DNA from: Pyrenochaeta sp. MPI-SDFR-AT-0127
Lineage: Eukaryota > Ascomycota > Dothideomycetes > Pleosporales > Cucurbitariaceae
NCBI GenBank assembly: GCA_020747015.1
Contig: JAGTJM010000016.1
Span: 1 to 64,000, forward strand
Length of the DNA: 64,000 nucleotides
Direction of reading: 5' to 3'
Position numbers and translations under genes: made by a program. How positions within the stretch are numbered: position 1 is the first letter of the stretch; each line of letters starts with the position of its first letter. The notes under the pieces were generated by a model. That model was not told the DNA's origin, ran no database searches, and worked only from the letters and a program-made list of their open reading frames with translations. Below, one piece after another: positions 47,262-56,765 of this stretch.

Positions 47262-48678
47262 ATGTCCGACCCTGTCCTTGACCCGGCCATCTCAGACGAC
47301 GAAGTCGAAGGACTGGCTACTCCTGCAGAGAATGGGGGCACGCCACGTGACACAGTGGAAGAGGACGGACTAGACGAAGAAGTCGATGATCTGTTTGGCG
47401 ACGAAGACGATGCGCCAGCGTGAGTCGCGACCCAACGAGTTCTCCAGTACTCGACACTGATGCAATGCCAGAGACCAGCGCAAGCTTGACGACGAAGAGC
47501 TCGACTCGGGCGACGATGAAGGCCGCGCAGACCGAGCCAGAGCGCAGGAAGCATTCGAGGACGAGGGCGAGCAGCAAACATTCGCATTCATGGATGCAGA
47601 CCTGGCGCGGCACGCCATACCAGAACCCACCGACAACGAGCTCTATCTGCTGAAAGTGCCTCGATTCCTCTCTTTCGAACCTACTGCATTCAACCACAAG
47701 ACCTTCCAACCTCCTTCTACAGACCACCACTCCAAGCTCGCCGCTTCGGAACACTTCTCAGCCTACAATACCGCCATGTCCACAATTCGATGGCGTCGCT
47801 CACCCTCGAATAATGCCGAACTCCAATCGAACGCTCGTGTCTTGCGATGGTCTGACGGCTCCCTCACCCTCCAGTTCGCAAATGATCCAACAACACAATT
47901 CGACATCGATGCAAATACTCTCGCTCCACCGCAAATTAACCCCAAGATACCCACTCCAACTGCTATAAAGGAAGATAAGACAGGTGGCAAGACAAACGCG
48001 AAGAAGGAAAGCTACACATATTTAGTAGCGCCGTACGAAGAAGCGAACGTTATGCGTGTCACCAACAAGCTCACCACCGCCCTCAACGTTGTTCCCGCCG
48101 CAAACCTCAAAGATGCTGCTCTAGAGAAACTGCAGAATGACTTAGCAGAATTAGCCACCCGCGGCCGTGACGAGTCCGACCAGGCCATATCCTTTGTCGA
48201 TGTAAACGAAGATCCCGAGCTGCGTCGCCAGCGCGAAGAAGCCACCTTCAAGGAAAAACAGCGACAAGCTCGTGCACGTGAAAAGCACGAAGCCCGCCAG
48301 GCCGAACGCGCAAACCGCACCATGGGTCGCTCTGGAGGCCGCTCCACAGGGGGAGGTCTCGACATCGACGATCTTGAAGGCGTTCCTCGAGGTCCCCGGA
48401 AACCACGACAGAAGGGTGGCCTGCGGAGAGACTGGAGTGACGATGAGGATTATGGGAGAGTGGGAAGGAATAGAGAAGATGACTATGATGAAGAGGATGA
48501 TTTTATTGCGGCGAGTGATGAGGAGCCTGAGATTGTGGAGGATGATGATGATGATCTCGATGATGGAATCATGGCAAGCCCGAAGAGAGGAAGAGGAGGC
48601 GATGATGACGATGATGAGGTCGTGGTCAGCAGGACAAAGCGGAGGCGGGTTGTGGATGACGACGAAGATGAGGAGTAA
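47262..48678 (+). CDS. LEO1: Paf1 complex subunit LEO1
   Basis: Two exons, 47262-47419 and 47472-48678, with a 52-nt intron (GTGAGT...TGCCAG), give 454 residues. Leo1 is part of the Paf1 complex that travels with RNA polymerase II and supports elongation and histone modification. The protein starts with a strongly acidic region (DEEVDDLFGDEDDAPA), followed by the Leo1 core with YLLKVPRFLSFEP, TIRWRRSPSNNAELQSNARV, RWSDGSLTLQ and YLVAPYEEANVMRV. A charged helix (FKEKQRQARAREKHEARQ) and a C-terminal tail of alternating acidic runs and basic patches (KRRRV) complete it. The splice forms an Ala codon in the acidic region and keeps the frame. ATG at 47262 follows CAGCC. Frames read on the minus strand are shadows of the GAT/GAG repeats. 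Confidence 0.93.
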
Positions 48679-48877
48679 ATAGAGAGGATGGCAGACAAGA
48701 TCAATTCTTGATGCAAACATGAAAAAGCATGGGGCATTTGCCAAATTTGGATGTTAGCATAGCATGGCGTAAAGTCAATTTGGTTGAGATTCAAGACACA
48801 GAGATTTGCTCAGACAACCCTCTGAGTTTCAAAAGAGCTGCCTTTACATATACCACATTAGTATGCTACGTGCTGCG

Positions 48878-50211
48878 TCAAACTAGAGGTCGAGCAGCGT
48901 CAACCTTCATCGGCGGAGGAATTCCAAGCTTCTCCGTCTCTTGAAACATTTCAAAAATACTTTCCAAGGTATCCACAAACCCACAGAATCCGAATTGCCG
49001 GGCTTTGTTCATGGAGAGGGTACCAAAGGGCAGAAAGGCAAAGTCGCCCATGAAGACGTCCTGAAAGTCACCCTCGAACATATTCTTGGTCAGTTGGCCA
49101 TTTGACTGCTTCATGATTTCCTCCCAGGTTTTAGCGGTGGGTGGTTTCTCAGCCCATTGCACGAGTGGGTGTGACAAGTTCAGAACAAGTGGTGGCCCGT
49201 AGCCCAGGGGCGCTTCTTTTCCTCCTGTGGACTTCTGAGCCACGTACTTGGAGGACTCGTCTTCTTCTAGCCCAATGATTGACTCGACACCGAACCAGCG
49301 GCCCAGCTCATGGAAGAAACGGTCCCAACTTAATAAACCGCCATCCTGGGCGTTGAATGCTTGATTTTGACACTTCTCCTCAAGCACAGCCCACTCGCTC
49401 AGGTAGCCTGTAAGTCGGGCGGTAGAGTGAGTTGCGTCAAACTGCCATGAGTCGAAGTTTCCCCCAAAACGTAAAGGTTCCTTCTTATGTGCCTGGATAG
49501 CAGCGTAAACGCCAAAGAAAAGGAAAGTGTTCATGGACGCATATTGAATTGCGCCAATGACTGCAGCGGGCATGACGATATTCCAGCTTGTCTCTGGATG
49601 GCTATCACAGAACGAGCGCAAAATGTCTTCCTGGTGGTAGTAGAAGTTTGGTGCTAGATGCCTAGGCTGGGGATCTGACTCCACGAGGGGAGTCCGCACA
49701 CGTCCGATATGCATACCGTAGTTTTTGCCACCCGTTTGCAGGAGAATCCGCTTTGGCTTGATGCCGGCGACGGGCAGGGCATTAAGGAAGTTCTTGAAAG
49801 GCGGCACATTTGCTTCCACCAAGTCATCCGTGGTGCTGGGGTCCATTGTGCTCTTGTCCGTCTTGGGCGAAAGGTATGCAAAGTAAAAAACATAATTAGC
49901 TACTACCCCAGATTCCTTGAGTTGTGTAGCGATCTGCTCGCTTGTAGCACTGAGATCAATTGACACATGTTGGATGCGGGCGCGTTGCCCAGTTGTGAGT
50001 AGGGCGAGAACGTCATCTGACAATGGGCTCCTTGAAAGTGCATATATGGTGGTCCAGCACCTGGAGTGTCCAGAAGCGCACGTATGGTATGAAAGCCCGA
50101 AATGCCAGCTGCGCCACAGACTATGGCTTTCAGACCTTTGACGGTTGGGTCGAATGCCGGTCAGTTGCGATAGATGCCTGACTGACGGAGCGGGAATTGG
50201 GAGGAGCTCAT
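48878..50211 (-). pseudogene. PRISE-like Rossmann reductase gene with a stop and a frameshift
   Basis: A frame of about 380 codons (50023 to 48878) matches the PRISE-like NAD(P)-dependent reductases (progesterone 5-beta-reductase/iridoid synthase fold): ILLQTGGKNYGMHIG, NFYYHQEDIL, SWNIVMPAAVIGA and FNAQDGGLLSWDRF. It has no nearby ATG. The missing N-terminus lies just upstream: an ATG at 50211 starts MSSSQFPLRQSGIYRN, then a TGA at 50163-50161, then PAFDPTVKGLKAIVCGAAG with the nucleotide-binding GxxGxxG motif intact. After ALLDTP (50062) the frame must shift by one base to continue WTTIYALSRSPL. Five rather than six bases lie between the conserved Pro and Trp codons. No plausible intron removes both lesions. 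The rest is intact to the C-terminus, so the break is either recent or an assembly error. Confidence 0.75.
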
Positions 50212-50795
50212 GGCTACAAGTTACAACAATGATAGGTTATGTCTATGTATGGTTCAAAAACAGGCTTGTGAATTTATGTATGGCTATAGCCCAACTCATA
50301 CTGTATGGTTTGTTGTTCCAGGCCCTTGCGTAATGTGTGAGTTGCATCACAATGCCGACAGCCCCAAGCGCTCTAATCCTCCTAGCAGAAAGCTATAGCT
50401 GAATTTCTCTTCTAAAACTCCTAGTGCCGAATATTTACCTGACTGTAATATAGAGCACATGAAATGGATCCGTTGGCCCTAGTCCGAGACAAGTAGCGGA
50501 TGTCGAAATTCATTATTTGATGATGTCATATATTTGGCACTAACATCGCAGCTCAAGCGCATTTCGGAGATTTTCGAGGAAGGTATCCGCGGATTCCGTC
50601 GTTGCCTTGACTGTTGGTGTGAAAGTACTAATTAGGAGGCTAAGAAAGAAGATATCCATTTAGTTGGTTCTTCCAAATGGTCAGCACCATTTACCATATT
50701 AGGAGAATCTTCAGCCTCAGATCTCCATTGATGACGTACATCCCAACTTCTTCATCATAATTTCTCGTCCACGGTTTGTGCTCTTGGAAACAATT
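50212..50795. other. Divergent spacer before the DNA glycosylase gene
   Basis: 584 bp, AT-rich, between the start of the broken reductase and the glycosylase start. No gene seen. Confidence 0.45.
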
Positions 50796-51857
50796 ATGAA
50801 AAGAATTACGAGGTCCACTACTGCGCTCTCAAACGCTGAGGGCACTGGAATGAGGAAGGCCACCAAGACTACTCAAGCTACACAGGAAACAAAACTTGAG
50901 CACAGTTCCAATACTCTGCGGAGAAAATCTTCCACAATATGCGACAATATCCTAGAACAAGGCAAAGCCAAGAAACGAATCAAAGGCGAACCACATGCAA
51001 ATTCTTTACCAAGGGCTCCAAGATCATATCCAGAGGCACATGCATCGACGAAAATCGAGGAGTCCAAGTCTCGTACATCCAACGAGATTTTGAATGAAAA
51101 GAAGTGGAAATCGTGGTCCAAAGACGCTCATTCCTCCCCTTTCCCTGACTTTTCCCGTCCAACAGAAGCAGAGTGCCGACAATCTTATCGCATCCTCGAG
51201 AGTCTACATGGACAGACAGTTCGTCAAAACTTCGAATACACAGAAAACTCCAATTTATACTACCCGTATGTTATGGATGCACTTGTAGTCGCCACATTGA
51301 GCCAAGCAACAAGCTGGGCAAATGCACAACGCGCCATGCAGAGTATGGGCACCGTTTACGGCTCACCATTCGCCTACCAAAAGATCCTGGACGGTGGAGA
51401 AGAGAAACTGGTCAATGCCCTCAGGCCGGGCGGTATGCAGAACCGCAAAGCAAAAATGCTTACGCAAATCCTGGTTGATGTCCGAGAACGACACGGGAAC
51501 TGGGACTTGAATCACCTCTTCAACGCCACGGACGACGAGGCAGTGAAAGAGCTCATCAGCTACAAGGGCGTAGGGCCCAAGTCTGCGTTCTGTATTTTGA
51601 GTATTTGTCTTCAGAGAAATAGCTTTGCAGTAGACACGCATATTTATCGAATCACAGGCTTGTGGGGATGGAGGCCGTCATCTGCAAATAGGGAGAAGGC
51701 GCAGGCGCATCTTGACGCGAGAATACCAGATGACATCAAATTTTCAATGCACTACTTGCTTATTGTACATGGCCGAGAGTGTCCAGTTTGTCGGGGAAAT
51801 GGGGATGCCAAGGGTCGCTGTGAGTATAGAGAACTCATGAGGGAGGAGAATGCATGA
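50796..51857 (+). CDS. HhH-GPD DNA glycosylase, endonuclease III-like
   Basis: Intron-less, 353 residues. The HhH-GPD fold removes damaged or mismatched bases in base excision repair. The helix-hairpin-helix reads ELISYKGVGPKSAFCI with the Schiff-base Lys at about residue 262, and the catalytic Asp lies in FAVDTHIYRI at about 280, so a bifunctional glycosylase/AP lyase is expected. The segment VVATLSQATSWANAQRAM corresponds to the start of the fold. In endonuclease III four Cys near the C-terminus hold a [4Fe-4S] cluster; here only three remain (CPVC, then Cys342) and the spacing to the last is longer. The N-terminal 120 residues are basic and disordered (KKRIKG may be a nuclear signal). First ATG at 50796. 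The substrate is not predictable. Confidence 0.85.
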   Translation: MKRITRSTTALSNAEGTGMRKATKTTQATQETKLEHSSNTLRRKSSTICDNILEQGKAKKRIKGEPHANSLPRAPRSYPEAHASTKIEESKSRTSNEILNEKKWKSWSKDAHSSPFPDFSRPTEAECRQSYRILESLHGQTVRQNFEYTENSNLYYPYVMDALVVATLSQATSWANAQRAMQSMGTVYGSPFAYQKILDGGEEKLVNALRPGGMQNRKAKMLTQILVDVRERHGNWDLNHLFNATDDEAVKELISYKGVGPKSAFCILSICLQRNSFAVDTHIYRITGLWGWRPSSANREKAQAHLDARIPDDIKFSMHYLLIVHGRECPVCRGNGDAKGRCEYRELMREENA

Positions 51858-52054
51858 GTTGTCACACTATGCTTGGTAAATGTACGGCGTTGATGTAGAT
51901 GACTTGTATCCTATGCAGAGTCCGCTGGATGCACCATTTTGTTCTAAATAACATATTTTAAATGAGACAATACCCATACGCTATATACAAGGGTTTTTGT
52001 TCAATAGTAGAAACCAAAACTCCATGTCCATTATGATCCTCTGATGATTTCCAT

Positions 52055-53750
52055 TTACATCAACTCCTTTGTGTTCTCTTCACTCTGTTTGATCCATTGA
52101 TCTAATAATGCCCGGTTTCTCGGCTTAAAGCCAACCTTGAAATACTTTGGTTCCATGGTCAAACTCGTTGGAATGGAGTTTGCGTCTAAACAATCCATGA
52201 CTGGCTCGTCTCTGGGATCCACCGGTGGCGTAAATTTGAATGCGCTTATCAGTCTAATAAATGCTGTGTAAAGCTCCCGATTTGCCAAGTGTGATCCGAC
52301 GCACATTCGACTGCCAGCGCCGTAGCCGTAGTGTGGCGTACCAGCGCCGTCGGGAACATTGAGATAACGCTCTGGGTCGAATTCTGAGGGATTTTTGAAA
52401 TGCTCGGCGTCGTAGTCTGCAGCATAGGCGTTCATGTAGAAAGTTGTCCCTGCTGGGATAGTAACACCATTCCACTCAATGTCCTTGATGGATACTCTAG
52501 GCAGACAGATTGGAATGACTGTCCAGTACCGCAGAATCTCCTTGTATAGTGCTGTGACATAAGGTACCTTCTCTTCAATAAGACAGCGCTCCCATGCATC
52601 GCCATCAGGATACACTTTCATGATTTCATCGTAGGCGCGTTGTTGAATCTTCTGGCCGGCGGGCGTAGCGAGGTAAGCGATGCCCATGATTAGGTTCCCA
52701 GGAACAGTGTCGAGACCTGCAGATACCATGGTAAGGCAGATGGACTTTATCTCAGCTAAGGAAATTAGAATTGGCTTCTCAAAGGGATGATCTGGGTTAA
52801 ATCTGTTGACATACCTTTATTCAACTTCGCTTCCGGATCCTTGATGATGTTACCAGTGATGCATGGCTTATCTGTGCCCTTCTCAATCTTCCCTTGCAGA
52901 GTATTGAGCAATCTGTCCATGTAAACATCTCTTCTTTCCCTGAATGTGATAGCTTCGTTGCTTTGACTTGGCCATAATCTGAGCAACGGAATATAGTCCT
53001 GCCAATTATTGCTTGTCGACCTGAAGTTGCCCACACCGCGCTCCACGTCCACTATCTCCTTCAACAGCGGCGCATCTTTGTTTCCATCAATACGATATCC
53101 ATAGTTCAACGTCAAGCTCGTGTTCAACGCATATCGCTGCCAGTATGCTCGTGGATCGAGATCAATCTCTCCGCCTTTGCTGTCATGGAGGAGCTCTTTG
53201 ATGGAGACGGTCGACTCGAGATCAATGAGGGGCATGTAGGATTGTACGGCGGGGCGGTTCAGTGCTGTGGCAGCTGCTTTCCGGCGATTTTTACAGGACT
53301 CGTCCCATGGCGAGGTTCCGATTGTAAAGCCCTGAGACGATGAGACGACACTGTGGAAGGTATGGAGCATAGGGCGGGAGATGAGAGCTGATTGATTTGT
53401 GATCCAGAGATGGCGAACTGAGTCGAAGGAGTTGGCGAAGACGATTCTCTACATTCTCGGGTCAGCTAGAACTCTCCTTAAAACACAAAATCCTTCCAGG
53501 ATGAAAGACTTGTGACAATGATCGATCTTACCCTGTTCCCCATTCGCACTTGGAAGACGGGGCCATACTTCTTTGCCCATCCTTGCGCTACTTTGGCATG
53601 GTTGGTACCGAGCTCGAACAAACTTCCAAAGAGAGGAAGACCCGGTATCTCTGGAAGGCCTTTGATGTGCGGTGTATCGGTACCATAAAGCAGCTTATAA
53701 AGGAAGAACGACAGGACGAGTCCGCCGGCAATGTATATAGGAACTGTCAT
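52055..53750 (-). CDS. Cytochrome P450 CYP504 family, phenylacetate hydroxylase type
   Basis: Three exons, 53750-53532, 53448-52815 and 52755-52055, with introns of 83 and 59 nt, give 517 residues. CYP504 enzymes hydroxylate phenylacetate to 2-hydroxyphenylacetate (Aspergillus PhacA) or 3-hydroxyphenylacetate to homogentisate (PhacB). Seen: an N-terminal membrane anchor (YIAGGLVLSFFLYKLLYG), the Pro-rich hinge (GLPEIPGLPLFGSL), RRIVFANSFDSVRHLWITN, SSQGFTIGTSPWDESC, the oxygen-binding helix SAGLDTVP, ExxR as EILR (about 357-360) and the haem loop YGAGSRMCVGS with Cys at about 436. The overall match is closest to phenylacetate 2-hydroxylase as I remember it, but A versus B subfamily cannot be fixed by eye. 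It is 1 kb from fumarylacetoacetase and transcribed the same way, which fits a role in feeding homogentisate. Confidence 0.9.
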
Positions 53751-54716
53751 GATTCTGGCAAACCTCAAAGCTCGGAGCTTATATGTGAAGCTGGAATGTG
53801 CAAGGCGAAGATGTTGGAGCTTGACAACCTGATCTGCTTGGAAGGGCAGCAGGTGCACTTATACAATTTGCATACAATGCCCGACGCAATGCGCTTCTCT
53901 TGACAAGGAAGAAGCTAGCTTGACACTGCATCAGGTTCAGCAGAATTAGCCTCCACCTTACTGGGTCGCCATCCGATCATCGTTGCGCACAGCAGTGCGG
54001 GGCATCCGCATCGAAAACTCATGGTGATGGTGTTTCTTGGAGTAATTGCGGAATTACACCGCAGATGGAGGTTCGTGGTGGGCCAATTGGAGTGAGTGCG
54101 GGGAGTAGCGCTGTGGGGTGAGCTCATTTACTAGCTATTCTAGGACCAACGGTGGTATTCTTGGACCCAACGGTCGAATTCCACGCAGGCAGGAGGTTTA
54201 TTGGAGCATGATTTACGTTCCATTTCAAGTGAATAATATGCACAGACCGAACATTGACCGAAATGGTCTTGCATAATCATAAAGATGTCTGTTGAGAGAA
54301 GAGCCAGTGGGGCACGCTGACAACGGAAGCTTTCCTCGCTCTCCTGCTCACAGCGTGGAGACAAATGAAGGATCCCAAAGGTCGCAGTGTTTTGGCTTAT
54401 ACCCTAGCCTGCAATAGGTTAAAGAGGATAAGCCCTGATCTCTGCGGATGACGCCGAAGAGCCGCGATCTTCAGCATTTGGCATTCCCATGTCCTAGCCG
54501 AATATCCCTAGAGCGACCGCACCGTTTGATGGACATGCATGGGTTCTCACTTTGCTCAGACTATCAGATATCAGCTGGTAAGTCTTGATTTGCGCTTCTT
54601 ATTGTGTACAGATTATGTCTATTGTGTTGCATGACAGCGCCGAAGACTCGGGTCGACAGGGCGTCAAAAAGGGCATCAATCAGATAACTTTTACATGAAA
54701 TTTGGTAAAGCTCGTC
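53751..54716. other. Spacer between the CYP504 and fumarylacetoacetase genes
   Basis: 966 bp holding the P450 promoter and the 3' flank of fahA. No gene is supported. A GC-rich inverted CCGCAGATGGAGG-type segment near 54058 is too weak to call. Confidence 0.45.
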
Positions 54717-56075
54717 CTAGTTGAAGGCCAGTTCCAGTGCTGGCTCAATCCGACCAACACACTCTCCAAAGCCGACCAGAGCCTCATCGTCTGAGCCGCA
54801 CACGCCTCGGATGGTGATTTCATCACCATCTTCGAGAAAGGTCCTTTTCTCGCCGCCATTCAGCGTAATAGGATTCTTACCATTCTCACTTTGCTCTATG
54901 AAGCTTCCATATTCCTTTGCAGTTGCGCCACTGATAGTGCCTGATCCGAGTAGATCGCCTGGCTGAAATGGACAGCCAGTGATGGTGTGATGTGCCAACA
55001 TTTGGGGGAAAGACCAGAGAAGATTCCGTCCGTTCACTTTTGATAATGTCGTTGTGTTGCCAGACGATGCTGATACAGTAAGCGTATGTTATTGTAGACA
55101 TATTGCATGGAAAGACTCACTCTTGACATCAACTTGGAGATTGATGTCGTAGACAGATTTTTCATTCTTCTCTTTTAGATAAGGCAGCACTTCGGAATCG
55201 TTTTCTAAGCCCTTAGTCTTGAAAGGCTCAAGTGCATCCGCTAAGACAACCCATGTGCTGATAGTCGTGCCGAAGTTCTTCGCATTGAAAGGCCCCAAGG
55301 GCACGTACTCCCAAGCTTGGATGTCTCTCGCTGACCAGTCATTCATCAAAACAATTCCGAATAGATTTTCCTCTGCCTTCTCGATTGGTATTGGCACTCC
55401 CTGCTGGTTTGATCCGCACACAAAGGCACCAAGTTCCAGTTCAATATCCAGCTTCTTACAAGGAGAAAAGGTTGGTAGCTTCTTCTCTGCGGTAGGATTA
55501 AGCAGTATCTGTCCGTTCGGTCGCCGAATAGGCGTTCCCGACGGCACTATTGATGATGCTCTGCCATGGTATCCAACTGGAAGATGTTTATAATTCGGTT
55601 GTAAAGCATTTTGGGGTCCACGGAAGATAACTCCACAATTGTAGGCATGATTCATGCCAGCGAAGAAGTCTGTATAGTCGCCAATCTTGAATGGCAGATG
55701 CGCTCGGACCTCCTTGAGTGGGATCAAAACTTGCTTCTGGAGTGCAGAGTGGCTTTTCAAAACATCTGGGTATGGTGTGTCTTCGGCAAAGACGCTTTGA
55801 ATATACTTCCGAACAACGGAATGAATTGGTCGACCAAGGGCTGCGAATGCATTCAAGGACGACTGTGAGAAGACAGCTTGATGAGGTTGTATTGTCGAAA
55901 GACCTGAGAAGCCATTGTTTGCTGCAAATGCTTCAAGATCCAGAGCATGGTCGCCAATGGCAACCGCAACTCGTGGGGATGTCGATGACGCGGTTGAGAT
56001 GATTCCGAATGGGATATTTGCTAACGAGAAGTGCGACCCTCTAGGTATGCTGAGCCATGATCGTAGTGAAGCCAT
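54717..56075 (-). CDS. fahA: Fumarylacetoacetase
   Basis: Two exons, 56075-55121 and 55069-54717, with a 51-nt intron (GTGAGT...TATCAG), give 435 residues. The enzyme cleaves fumarylacetoacetate to fumarate and acetoacetate, the last step of phenylalanine/tyrosine and homogentisate breakdown. Visible: an N-terminal SH3-like domain; the metal and catalytic region DYTDFFAGMNHAYNCG (metal Asp, catalytic His); acidic metal ligands in DIELELGAF; NDWSARDIQAWEY; and the conserved Lys in FNAKNFGTTIS. The splice forms a Thr codon and continues SSGNTTTLSKVNGRN, then LAHHTITGCPFQPGDLLGSG. The C-terminal GTISGATAKEYGSF block is typical. First in-context ATG at 56075 (MASLRSWLSIP). It is divergent from hmgA, sharing a 622-bp promoter. 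Confidence 0.95.
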
Positions 56076-56368
56076 AGTGGAAGATTTGGTGTGATCTCTG
56101 AATTTTGGGTGACGCAATCGATGGTCGCGGTGAATTGCTCCAGGTAGCTTTGAGAACGATTTTCACAATACCATGAGCGGCTCTGCACTGGTTATCGTAT
56201 ATTCCAGGCTTGATGGTATGTCGCAATAGTGGACGGGCTCGGAATGACGGTTCCGTAACTGAGTTTGCTTACCTTGATCTGGGTGGTGTGTTGCAACGGC
56301 TGGTGACGGATGAGGGTTTACGCGGAGCCGGAAAGATTCCGCGATTAGCCATGGTGCAGGGGCCTCTT

Positions 56369-56386
56369 ACCCAACACGTGTGGGGT
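56369..56386. promoter_or_regulatory. Imperfect palindrome with CACGTG E-box
   Basis: The 18 bases ACCCAACACGTGTGGGGT are symmetric except for one base pair of positions around the central CACGTG (56375-56380), and sit at the midpoint of the fahA-hmgA promoter. E-boxes of this type bind bHLH factors in fungi. Function is inferred. Confidence 0.5.
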
Positions 56387-56397
56387 AAAGCCGAACG

Positions 56398-56414
56398 CGG
56401 TTCTGGATCATCCG
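56398..56414. promoter_or_regulatory. CGG-N11-CCG dyad, possible zinc-cluster factor site
   Basis: Inverted CGG triplets separated by 11 bases match the half-site layout of Gal4-type Zn2Cys6 dimers. In aspergilli the homogentisate genes are controlled by a Zn2Cys6 regulator, so the site is plausible, but one dyad of this kind can occur by chance. Confidence 0.35.
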
Positions 56415-56513
56415 GTAGTCCTGTTGGAACAAGAAAAAAGGTTCCGCTTTAATCTAGCCACTACGACAAACGACGGAATGTGAAGCCGCACATTACCGCG
56501 TTGTGCAGAAGCT

Positions 56514-56765
56514 ATGGCCGAGCGGCAGCTTGCGTGTGGCTACTACAACCCTGAAACCCCGCAACATCCGCGAAGGTCCCTATTAGATATATTTGCAAAG
56601 CTCGCAGTGCGAGAGCCCAAAATCGAGAAAAGCAGTGTTCCATTGAAGAAGAGGAATCTTGAGCAGTTCTTCAATCCTGACTACACGGACCTTCACGATG
56701 CCTTCAACCCCGTTCGCGTTCAAAGAAAAGTATCGGTATCAGAATGGCTTCAACACTTACCATGA
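56514..56765 (+). other. Upstream ORF overlapping the hmgA start
   Basis: An ATG at 56514 opens 83 codons in a different frame from hmgA and stops at 56763-56765, the last three bases of hmgA exon 1. I find no family match for the peptide (start MAERQLACGYY). If the transcript begins upstream of 56514 this frame would overlap and compete with the hmgA start; if it begins downstream, the frame is meaningless. Confidence 0.35.

Larger units (their letters stand above)
56076..56697. promoter_or_regulatory. Divergent promoter shared by fahA and hmgA
   Basis: 622 bp between start codons. Its middle holds an imperfect 18-bp palindrome with a CACGTG core and, 12 bp further, a CGG-N11-CCG dyad; these are annotated separately. 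An ATG-initiated frame of 83 codons starts inside it at 56514 and overlaps hmgA. Divergent fahA/hmgA arrangement suits joint induction by aromatic substrates. Confidence 0.6.

Noticed and set aside
47108..47754. Minus-strand frames of 145-159 codons over LEO1
   Set aside because: They mirror the acidic GAG/GAT codons of LEO1 exon 1 and 2; no motif.
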